The notes under the pieces were generated by a model. It was not told the origin of the DNA and did not search any database. It saw only the letters and a list, made by a program, of their open reading frames with translations. From positions 1 to 24,284 of the IMG/VR virus record IMGVR_UViG_3300045116_000161: a stretch of 24,284 nucleotides of DNA. One strand, written 5' to 3'. Source of the DNA: a virus. Both the position numbers and the translations under genes were made by a program. Numbering within the stretch: position 1 is the stretch's first letter; the number at the start of each line of letters is the position of its first letter. Positions 4,936 through 9,845 of this stretch are shown here, in pieces.

Positions 4936-5147
4936 GTACAAGGCTATAAAAACACGCATAGGTAGGGGTAGGTGACTATCTCTTAAGTACTACATCACCG
5001 ACATCACGCTCACGCTCACGCAAGGCCCTGGCAGGCCAGTACCTATGCGTGTCATATAGGCTATGTCCCGAACGATTATCTATTACCAGAGTAACACTCT
5101 GATAATGTATTCGATAATCATATAAGCTGTGTCCAGGACATTACTCT
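4936..5147. other. Non-coding cis region with nested repeats
   Basis: No gene seen. It contains a perfect 13-bp inverted repeat, ACACGCATAGGTA (4952-4964) with TACCTATGCGTGT (5040-5052), enclosing the 18-bp copy of 3252-3269 (4991-5008) and TCACGC at 5004, 5010 and 5016. To the right are a 16-bp direct repeat with two differences (CATATAGGCTATGTCC 5053-5068; CATATAAGCTGTGTCC 5117-5132) and a nested palindrome centred on CAGAGT-AAC-ACTCTG (about 5089-5103). This density suggests a protein-binding site such as an origin or partition locus; unidentified. Confidence 0.5.
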
Positions 5148-5184
5148 AAAAAAAAGAGAGACACTCAGTTACGAGTGTCTCTCT
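5148..5184 (-). terminator. Rho-independent terminator of the 5197-5430 gene
   Basis: 12-bp perfect stem (AGAGAGACACTC 5155-5166 with 5173-5184, 6-base loop) followed on the minus strand by T8 (5155-5148). It begins 12 bases beyond the stop. Confidence 0.85.
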
Positions 5185-5196
5185 TCTCTGCTTGGT

Positions 5197-5430
5197 TCAG
5201 ATCGGCCAGAACCCAAGCAGAGAGATTTGATAGAGAGCGTATTCTCTACGCTCTCTATTTATCCCCATATGCTCGCGGAATTCTTCCGCGAGTTCGAGCT
5301 GCTTGATTTCGTCATCAACTGTGAGTTCGAGCTGCTTGATTTCGTCATCAACTGTGAGTTCGAGCTGCTTGATTTCGTCATCAATCCCTCCGTCTGTGTG
5401 GAGGGACTTCCAGTCAAATTCGGTGCTCAT
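5197..5430 (-). CDS. Hypothetical protein with three 11-aa repeats, 77 aa
   Basis: The ATG at 5430 has a consensus AGGAGGT seven bases upstream. Residues 17-47 are three near-perfect copies of DDEIKQLELTV, a heptad-like acidic amphipathic segment that probably forms a short coiled coil; the C-terminus is REHMGINRERREYALYQI. The repeat count comes from exact DNA duplication (5290-5384). Function unknown; oligomerisation or protein contact is the likely use of the repeat. Confidence 0.65.
   Translation of the reverse strand: MSTEFDWKSLHTDGGIDDEIKQLELTVDDEIKQLELTVDDEIKQLELAEEFREHMGINRERREYALYQISLLGFWPI
5290..5384. repeat. 33-bp tandem repeat, about 2.9 copies
   Basis: Units starting GAGTTCGAGCTGCTTG at 5290, 5323 and 5356 are identical at nearly every base. 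The unit length is a multiple of three, so copy number can vary without breaking the reading frame. Almost no divergence implies recent expansion. Confidence 0.9.
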
Positions 5431-5457
5431 GCGCCACCTCCTCTTTGCCCCGAAATA

Positions 5458-5490
5458 CCCCTGGTCAGATGGGGCAACTCTGACCAGGGG
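5458..5490 (-). terminator. 12-bp perfect hairpin after the membrane peptide gene
   Basis: CCCCTGGTCAGA (5458-5469) with TCTGACCAGGGG (5479-5490), loop 9. It begins 7 bases past the 5498 stop. No T-run; the downstream gene (start 5430) may rely on read-through or on its own promoter. Confidence 0.55.
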
Positions 5491-5497
5491 TTGATGC

Positions 5498-5596
5498 CTA
5501 GAACATGTGGGTGATCGCTATCCACAGCAAGATTGCCAGCCATAACCACCACTGACTAGCAAGCCACTTCGTCATGCCAAACAGCACAGTGATCAT
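5498..5596 (-). CDS. Single-pass membrane peptide, 32 aa
   Basis: MITVLFGMTKWLASQWWLWL continuing AILLWIAITHMF: a charged lysine at residue 10, then about 20 hydrophobic residues rich in Trp. Its ATG overlaps the stop of the upstream zinc-protein gene as ATGA (5593-5596), so translation is coupled, and a strong hairpin follows. Size and topology suit a membrane-anchored partner or toxin-like peptide; there is no evidence to choose. Below the length cut-offs of usual gene callers. Confidence 0.55.
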   Translation of the reverse strand: MITVLFGMTKWLASQWWLWLAILLWIAITHMF

Positions 5597-5964
5597 GCTT
5601 CACTCTCTGATGCAGTCGTTGGTATTGGGAACTCTTCACGCTCGATCTTGCCTGCCACAAGCGTGAAGATAACAAGCGCACCAGGCGCCAGCGCTTCCAT
5701 GCGCTGCGCCTGCACATTATGTCGCAGGCGCAACATCCCGTCCTTTAAGGACTGGATGTGGTCCCGCGACAGCTTCCAACTCCATATTTCCCCGGGGGAA
5801 ATATGGAGCTTGACAGGGTATGTTCGATATTCAATACCCCGCCGGGTGATAGCGTTCCGTTCTCCCTTGCCCCCGCAGGAGAAGCAGACACCATTATCCG
5901 GTCGATCGGCATACTCTGAAAGTACGCCAGCACCATTGCATCGTAGACAAGTTTCCCTATCCAC
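5593..5964 (-). CDS. DnaJ-type CXXCXGXG zinc protein, 123 aa
   Basis: Started at the GTG at 5964, with GGGAGG six bases upstream; the upstream in-frame GTG (5991) has no SD. Two CXXCXGXG motifs, CLRCNGAG and CFSCGGKG near residues 7-35, form one zinc module as in the DnaJ cysteine-rich domain. The rest (residues 45-123) has no J-domain and is unrecognised (YRTYPVKLHISPGEIW, beta-rich). Such modules bind zinc and unfolded or partner proteins. First gene of a two-gene unit with the 32-aa membrane peptide, under promoter-like element 6. Confidence 0.7.
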   Translation of the reverse strand: MDRETCLRCNGAGVLSEYADRPDNGVCFSCGGKGERNAITRRGIEYRTYPVKLHISPGEIWSWKLSRDHIQSLKDGMLRLRHNVQAQRMEALAPGALVIFTLVAGKIEREEFPIPTTASESEA

Positions 5965-6010
5965 GTTGCACCTCCCAAACTCAAGATACACCCTGCTTAG
6001 TGAGGGTGCT

Positions 6011-6034
6011 CATGAGTATTAAGAGACGTGTCGC
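6011..6034 (-). promoter_or_regulatory. Leftward promoter-like element 6
   Basis: Minus strand GCGACACGTCTCTTAATACT, then CATG. The most divergent member, but spacing and the TTAATACT box are kept. It lies about 47 bases upstream of the GTG at 5964. Confidence 0.45.
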
Positions 6035-6040
6035 AATCAC

Positions 6041-6310
6041 GGTATCATGTCAGCGAATTCACCGCTGCAATCACGACTTAGCTAGCCGCTGTCGGCAAGG
6101 CGGCGTTCTTTGCCGCAATGCCGCCAGCGGCGAGGGCCGGCCGGTAACATGGTCTCGATCTCACAATACGTTAGATACGGGAAGAACTGCGTGGATGACG
6201 TTCAACTTTGCGATCAGAAAATCAGGGGGGCGGGGGTAGGGGGCGTAACTCAATCAGATACGGCGGTGTGTATCTGAACACTGGCAGGGGGTGGGGTACT
6301 CCAATTATAT
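6041..6310. other. Non-coding GC-rich and G-run region
   Basis: No credible gene. A nested hairpin lies at 6085-6131: outer arms GCCGCTG/CAGCGGC, inner arms CGGCAA (6093-6098) and TTGCCG (6110-6115). GGGGGGCGGGGGTAGGGGG (about 6225-6243) is a strong G-quadruplex candidate resembling 3221-3236. Another run (GGGGGTGGGG) lies at about 6285-6294. Confidence 0.4.
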
Positions 6311-6410
6311 GATTTACAGTAGCGGACGGTACCTCTTTACAGAATGTTCCAAAAAGGGTACCATTTTACAGAATGCTTGAAAATACCTCTTTACAGAATA
6401 CTTTAAAAAC
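6311..6410. repeat. Iteron-like repeats with TTTACAG core
   Basis: TTTACAG occurs at 6313, 6336, 6365 and 6390 (spacing 23, 29, 25); the last three share a longer unit TACC-xx-TTTACAGAAT followed by A-rich DNA. They sit directly downstream of the stop of the leftward gene at 6411, in AT-rich DNA. Regular spacing suggests a bound protein (replication initiator or regulator). Confidence 0.55.
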
Positions 6411-6779
6411 CTAGATCTTTTTAGGAACAGTTTTTAGTTCTTCCCACTCATACATCAGGTTTTGGAATGATTTCTCTGATGATTTCGGCGGTGTATAACC
6501 TATAATAGTATGTATAGGTTTAGCTAGAGCAAAAGCCACGCCGAGGTCGAATAAACATCCCTGGGACTTTCCATCCCATATTATGTATACGATATCGGCA
6601 TTTTGGATGGCAAAGCAATTATCGTTACATATTTCGATAGATGAGTTTGACTGGTTGGTATCTCTGGTGGGGTAATACACCTGATGACCTTGAGATTCTA
6701 GGAAAGCTACTTGTGTTTCGATAGCTTGGCGAAATTCGTTTGTTATATTGCGCACTGGACATATTAGAAAGATTTTCAT
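6411..6779 (-). CDS. Nucleoside 2-deoxyribosyltransferase-like protein
   Basis: 122 aa. N-terminal beta strand MKIFLICPVRN, then GHQVYYPTRDT, ADIVYIIWDGKSQG and CLFDLGVAFALAKPI match the nucleoside 2-deoxyribosyltransferase / DUF4406-type fold in order. These enzymes exchange the base of deoxynucleosides or hydrolyse N-glycosidic bonds; in phages they may alter nucleotide pools. In the classical enzymes a Glu stands in the final helix motif (ELG); here it is Asp (FDLG), so activity may differ. The ATG is four bases after the stop of the upstream gene and has only a weak SD, suggesting coupling. Confidence 0.75.
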   Translation of the reverse strand: MKIFLICPVRNITNEFRQAIETQVAFLESQGHQVYYPTRDTNQSNSSIEICNDNCFAIQNADIVYIIWDGKSQGCLFDLGVAFALAKPIHTIIGYTPPKSSEKSFQNLMYEWEELKTVPKKI

Positions 6780-6783
6780 AGTT

Positions 6784-7059
6784 CTATATTCTTACAGAAA
6801 GTTCTCTACCAGAGGATTTTACACTCAAATAATAGGTATTTGTTTGGCAGTCGGTAGTGATGTACCACCAATAGTAGGGTTGAACTGGTTCCTGGAAGTA
6901 TGGCACGTAGATACGTTCAGTTTGGGGTGTACGCACGATTTCTTTAGTCCCAAAAGTATCGTTTAGGATATCTCGAAGCTCCTTGGCCTCATCGAGACCA
7001 AGGGTAATCTCTTTCTCCCCTATTCTTATGACCAGTTTTTGTATTTCGACAGATTTCAT
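6784..7059 (-). CDS. Hypothetical protein, 91 aa
   Basis: Begins MKSVEIQKLVIRIGEKEI and continues with LDEAKELRDILNDTFG, a beta-strand then helix pattern common in small phage proteins of unknown role. The middle is aromatic (PYYWWYITTD). The ATG at 7059 has AAAGGA six bases upstream and overlaps the stop of the 30-aa frame at 7056-7148. Coupled to the deoxyribosyltransferase-like gene downstream. Confidence 0.65.
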   Translation of the reverse strand: MKSVEIQKLVIRIGEKEITLGLDEAKELRDILNDTFGTKEIVRTPQTERIYVPYFQEPVQPYYWWYITTDCQTNTYYLSVKSSGRELSVRI

Positions 7060-7148
7060 GATAGATCCTTTCCGTCCATATAAAAATTAGACACCATTTT
7101 AGATAAGTAATAGATAGTGTTATCTACTGATTGGGGCCATTTAGACAT
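7056..7148 (-). CDS. Small protein, 30 aa
   Basis: MSKWPQSVDNTIYYLSKMVS continuing NFYMDGKDLS. GGGAAAGGAT directly precedes the ATG (spacing short), and the stop overlaps the next gene's ATG as ATGA, the same coupling used throughout this cluster. A 25-aa frame (MNGQIFLDIY...) starting at the previous gene's stop overlaps it and is the alternative. Function unknown. Confidence 0.45.
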   Translation of the reverse strand: MSKWPQSVDNTIYYLSKMVSNFYMDGKDLS

Positions 7149-7200
7149 ATCCTTTCCCAATATGAGAGCGAATAAATGTCTAAAAATATTTGCCCATTCA

Positions 7201-7563
7201 TTATGATTTGCCCATTTCATTTAGTTCACCTAACACCCAGGATGTTGGGACGGTGGCGGTCCATCTTGTTGGCTCAATGCAGACAATGATCATGCTATGA
7301 TTGACATATTCCACCAGCTTAGCACGCATAACTTCGTGAAATCCCGGTACCTGAATAATAAGTTGTTGGCCTTTTGAATACTTGTTGACAGGGATACAGG
7401 ATGGGGCAGATTCAAATGAGTTGAAATGGAAGTATGTCCAATCACCCCCTATAGTATTTACAGCGCCGCAAATTAGTTTGGCATCATCTTCTGTAAAGAC
7501 TGTGCCAACTATTTCCCACAAGTCATTGTTTTTATTGTAGAGAGCGTATTTAGGCAAGCTCAT
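7201..7563 (-). CDS. Hypothetical protein, 120 aa
   Basis: Not recognised. Begins MSLPKYALYNKNNDLWEIVG; beta-rich, with a KGQQLIIQVPGF turn and WTATVPTSWVLGEL near the end. No membrane or metal site. The ATG overlaps the upstream stop as ATGA (7560-7563). Part of the tightly overlapped leftward cluster 6411-8639. Confidence 0.65.
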   Translation of the reverse strand: MSLPKYALYNKNNDLWEIVGTVFTEDDAKLICGAVNTIGGDWTYFHFNSFESAPSCIPVNKYSKGQQLIIQVPGFHEVMRAKLVEYVNHSMIIVCIEPTRWTATVPTSWVLGELNEMGKS

Positions 7564-7745
7564 TGTTTTAACCTTATATCCAGACTGACGCCTATTAGTG
7601 TATTTCCTGAATAAGCTTTATCTCTATTCAGAGTAATACCCTCTACCAGCAGATCAGATTCTTCCTCAAACTTGTTGATCAGTTCAAGGAAGATCTTCTC
7701 CATGTCACTTGCTACGTGTTTAGCCTCGACGATAGTGTGGATCAT
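7560..7745 (-). CDS. Hypothetical protein, 61 aa
   Basis: Start set at the ATG at 7745 because GAGGA lies six bases upstream and this ATG shares a base with the upstream stop (TAATG); an ATG two codons earlier has no room for an SD. Helix (MEKIFLELINKFEEESD) followed by a strand region. Not recognised. Confidence 0.6.
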   Translation of the reverse strand: MIHTIVEAKHVASDMEKIFLELINKFEEESDLLVEGITLNRDKAYSGNTLIGVSLDIRLKQ

Positions 7746-7903
7746 TACCATTCCTCTATCTGTATGGATTGGTATTGTTCTATTGCTTCCTGGCGGATTT
7801 TGTTTGCGAGGGCGAACAGGCGTTTACGGTGGTCGCCGCTGAAGAACCAGCGGGTTTCCTTAGTGATGTCAATAATCTCTTTGAGAAATTCATCTGCATT
7901 CAT
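7745..7903 (-). CDS. Small basic helical protein, 52 aa
   Basis: MNADEFLKEIIDITKETRWF, then FSGDHRKRLFALANKIRQEA, ending IQIEEW. It fills exactly the space between two genes, overlapping the upstream stop as ATGA (7900-7903) and the downstream ATG as TAATG, which makes it near certain to be translated. Mostly alpha-helical by composition; function unknown. Confidence 0.7.
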   Translation of the reverse strand: MNADEFLKEIIDITKETRWFFSGDHRKRLFALANKIRQEAIEQYQSIQIEEW

Positions 7904-8091
7904 TTCTTATTCCATTCTGTCATTGCTGATGCTATTTTTTCCAACGCTACTACGGCGCGTTCCAGTAATTCTCTATCTTCGAAAGATAGTTCAGTATTTT
8001 CGGATGATTTTTTGCAAATATGGTATTCTCCAAAACGGTAATACATATTGCATATTGGACAGCGAGTCACTTGTTGTTGAAGATATTCCAT
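7900..8091 (-). CDS. Small zinc-finger protein, 63 aa
   Basis: Metal site C11-x-x-C14 ... H24-x-C26 (RCPICNMYYRFGEYHICKK) followed by an acidic helix (SFEDRELLERAVVALEKIA). AGGA six bases before the ATG at 8091; stop overlaps the next gene. Small one-finger proteins of this kind often modulate host proteins or bind nucleic acid; unassigned. Confidence 0.65.
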   Translation of the reverse strand: MEYLQQQVTRCPICNMYYRFGEYHICKKSSENTELSFEDRELLERAVVALEKIASAMTEWNKK

Positions 8092-8316
8092 TTATGTTCC
8101 TAATGAGACTTGAAATGAATATGTGGCGTATACCTGGTAGTAAGTTTTGTCGATATACCCTTGTTTGACAAATTGCCGTTCTTCGTCCAGTTCTTCTATT
8201 GAAGTGTTGATGGCCGCCCATTTTGATTCTGTGTCATCGAAATCTTTTATTTCTTCGTAAGTGTTGAGTGTTTTGCGTAAAAGAGAGTATAACTGCTCAT
8301 CGGTAAAGAGATACAT
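8092..8316 (-). CDS. Hypothetical protein, 74 aa
   Basis: Start at the ATG at 8316 (MYLFTDEQLYSLLRKTLNTY) because AAGGAG lies five bases upstream; earlier in-frame ATGs lack an SD. Acidic helical N-terminal half, then KQGYIDKTYYQVYATY. Overlaps the end of the upstream gene by 20 bp and abuts the next gene's ATG. Confidence 0.6.
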   Translation of the reverse strand: MYLFTDEQLYSLLRKTLNTYEEIKDFDDTESKWAAINTSIEELDEERQFVKQGYIDKTYYQVYATYSFQVSLGT

Positions 8317-8491
8317 CTTGCTCCTTGACATAATATGCCTCTGCACTGCCGTTTTTTCTCAATGCAAAGGCAAAGGTATCAGTTTGGAATATTTCGAGTT
8401 TATGAACAACGGCGTATGCCATCAACCTGGCCAGGCTGTCCATTCTAATAGCCCCTCTTCCACCTGTTTCAGGATATTCTTGCTTTTTCAT
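8297..8491 (-). CDS. Hypothetical protein, 64 aa
   Basis: An internal ATG at 8443 (MDSLARLMAYAVVHKLEIFQ) has AGAGGGG upstream and may be the start, giving 48 aa; the longer frame begins inside the upstream gene. The LxxLMxYAxxxxLEIFQ pattern resembles the next gene (LKAMIEFAKRKNLDFQ), so the two may be diverged copies. Function unknown. Confidence 0.5.
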   Translation of the reverse strand: MKKQEYPETGGRGAIRMDSLARLMAYAVVHKLEIFQTDTFAFALRKNGSAEAYYVKEQDVSLYR

Positions 8492-8639
8492 GTTTCGCTA
8501 CTACTTGATACCGATCTGATGCCTTGAGAAAATGTAGAATATACGTGTTACCCCAAAAGTCCTTTTGAAAATCCAGATTTTTCCTTTTGGCAAATTCAAT
8601 CATTGCTTTTAGATTTTCATATTTGATGGTTTCTGACAT
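8469..8639 (-). CDS. Hypothetical protein, 56 aa
   Basis: ATG at 8639 with GGAGG five bases upstream is preferred over the ATG at 8651. MSETIKYENLKAMIEFAKRK followed by NLDFQKDFWGNTYILHFLKA. First gene of the leftward cluster, transcribed away from the rightward holin gene. See the preceding entry for the possible paralogy. Confidence 0.6.
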   Translation of the reverse strand: MSETIKYENLKAMIEFAKRKNLDFQKDFWGNTYILHFLKASDRYQVVAKHEKARIS

Positions 8640-8720
8640 CGGAACCTCCATTCGTACACTAGATCATTTGTTTGAAATCTGATACAATTATAATCGAAAT
8701 CTATTTTACGGAGGTAAAAA
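8640..8720. promoter_or_regulatory. Divergent intergenic region, leftward cluster and rightward late genes
   Basis: A TATAAT (8689-8694) stands 26 bases before the GGAGGT of the holin gene (8710-8715) and could be its -10; no -35 at 17 bp is convincing. The ATTATAAT string is nearly symmetrical and could serve both directions. This is the switch point between the two transcription directions of the window. Confidence 0.4.
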
Positions 8721-9131
8721 ATGTCACTGGAACAAGCAACGAACGAATTGGTAAAAGCTGCATTGATGCTACTGTCCGTCTTGGCTGTTTATGGTGTAAA
8801 GCAGATGATCAACTACCTGAATGTTAAGATGGGCGAAGCAGAAGCAAATAAGGCGCTGTCGCTGGTTGGCTATATCAAGGAGCAGGTCAAATCTATGGTG
8901 CGTTTCCTGGAAATGACCGGCTATCTTCAGAAGCTAGATGGTGCCGCCAAGTTCGAGAAGGCCATGGCCTGGCTACAACAGTTCTTCGCCGATAAAGGTA
9001 TTGAGATTGATGCTGTTGAACTACGCCACTATATTGAGGAAGCAGTACAGGAGATGAACAATGAAATCAAAGATGAAAGTTGGTATGGGCTTCTGCAAGG
9101 GAACGCGGAAACCAAAGTTGAAAAAGGGTAA
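8721..9131 (+). CDS. Phage holin, LLH family
   Basis: 136 aa, strong GGAGGT SD. One membrane segment at residues 8-28 (LVKAALMLLSVLAVYGVKQM) followed by a long helical cytoplasmic part; LVGYIKEQVKSMVRFLEM, the AWLQQFFADKGIEID segment and the closing IEEAVQEMNN fit the LL-H holin family (phage_holin_6_1 type), which has one N-terminal membrane span and this helical tail. Holins form membrane holes that trigger lysis. It is the first rightward gene; no endolysin lies in the window. Confidence 0.75.
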   Translation: MSLEQATNELVKAALMLLSVLAVYGVKQMINYLNVKMGEAEANKALSLVGYIKEQVKSMVRFLEMTGYLQKLDGAAKFEKAMAWLQQFFADKGIEIDAVELRHYIEEAVQEMNNEIKDESWYGLLQGNAETKVEKG

Positions 9132-9155
9132 GTAGTTCCTTGTTGGGAGGCAGGA

Positions 9156-9602
9156 GTGAAAAAGTATGTGAAAAAGTATGTGCTGGTTGGCGTCTTGGTG
9201 TTCTCGCTGGTGGCGTTTGAGTTATTCAACTATGCCTCTACCGAGTATTCGTTTAGTACCCTGATTGGTGATTTACAGATCTTTGGCATTTCCTGGTCCG
9301 TGTTAATGGCGATTGCTTTTTGCGGATCAGACTTTGCCGGGATCGCCCGCGTTTTCACCGATAAGATGAACAAATACGAGACATATATGTTATTGGCCGT
9401 ATGGTTAATTGCCAGTATTATCAATATGACTACAACCTGGTGGGGAGTTACGTCTGCCTTAGTTGCTAATGGTGTACCGGGCAACGAGGTTATCAGTCAT
9501 GAAACACTGATAATGGCTGTTCCATCAATTATCGCCTTTACTGTATTCGCTGCTCGTATTTCGCTTATTGGGTCGTTTTCACTGATGTTCCCGAAAACCT
9601 GA
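9156..9602 (+). CDS. Multi-spanning membrane protein, 148 aa
   Basis: GTG start at 9156 with GGGAGG five bases upstream. About four hydrophobic segments: residues 8-25 (VLVGVLVFSLVAFELF), 40-58 (IFGISWSVLMAIAFCG), 76-95 (YMLLAVWLIASIINM) and 120-142 (AVPSIIAFTVFAARISLI). Basic N-terminus MKKYVKKY. Not recognised. Placed between the holin and another membrane protein, it may belong to lysis, superinfection exclusion or signalling at the membrane. Confidence 0.65.
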   Translation: MKKYVKKYVLVGVLVFSLVAFELFNYASTEYSFSTLIGDLQIFGISWSVLMAIAFCGSDFAGIARVFTDKMNKYETYMLLAVWLIASIINMTTTWWGVTSALVANGVPGNEVISHETLIMAVPSIIAFTVFAARISLIGSFSLMFPKT

Positions 9603-9730
9603 TTACGTTGTGTGTCAAGCATCATGGTCTTGCCGAGAAAAGAGAAATAGATCCAGAATGTTTTATAGAAGCACTGGAGTTTTTCTATGGGTACAAAACG
9701 AATAACACTGGAACAGAAGCAAGAAACTAA
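9524..9730 (+). CDS. Open zinc-finger frame with unresolved start
   Basis: The frame is open from 9503 to the TAA at 9728-9730 (75 codons), -1 relative to the membrane protein, overlapping its last 100 bases. It reads YRLYCIRCSYFAYWVVFTDV, then ENLITLCVKHHGLAEK: a C-x-x-C ... C-x-x-H-H metal site followed by a natural-looking acidic helix. There is no ATG or GTG; ATC at 9524 would give a complete finger, and TTG at 9608 only the second half, both without an SD. It might be made by frameshifting from the upstream gene or start on a rare codon, or its start may be lost. Confidence 0.4.
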   Translation: MNYRLYCIRCSYFAYWVVFTDVPENLITLCVKHHGLAEKREIDPECFIEALEFFYGYKTNNTGTEARN

Positions 9731-9845
9731 ATGTCCTGAATGCGAATGCAAGAATGTGTACATGGAATGCCAGAATAAGTTCTCTGGCGATGTTTCTGTA
9801 CTGAATTATTGCATGAGATGTGGGTGTTGTTGGAAGAGCGAATGA
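9687..9845 (+). CDS. Small zinc-ribbon protein, 52 aa
   Basis: MGTKRITLEQKQETKCPECE, with Cys residues in CPEC-x-C, ECQ and YCMRCGCCW: a compact cysteine-rich ribbon. GGAG lies seven bases before the ATG. Its stop overlaps the next gene's ATG as ATGA (9842-9845). Overlaps the preceding zinc-finger frame by 44 bp, so two zinc modules are encoded back to back. Confidence 0.65.
   Translation: MGTKRITLEQKQETKCPECECKNVYMECQNKFSGDVSVLNYCMRCGCCWKSE

Noticed and set aside
6000-6239. 79-aa rightward frame
   Set aside because: Starts inside promoter-like element 6 region, Arg/Cys-rich, antisense direction and without SD.
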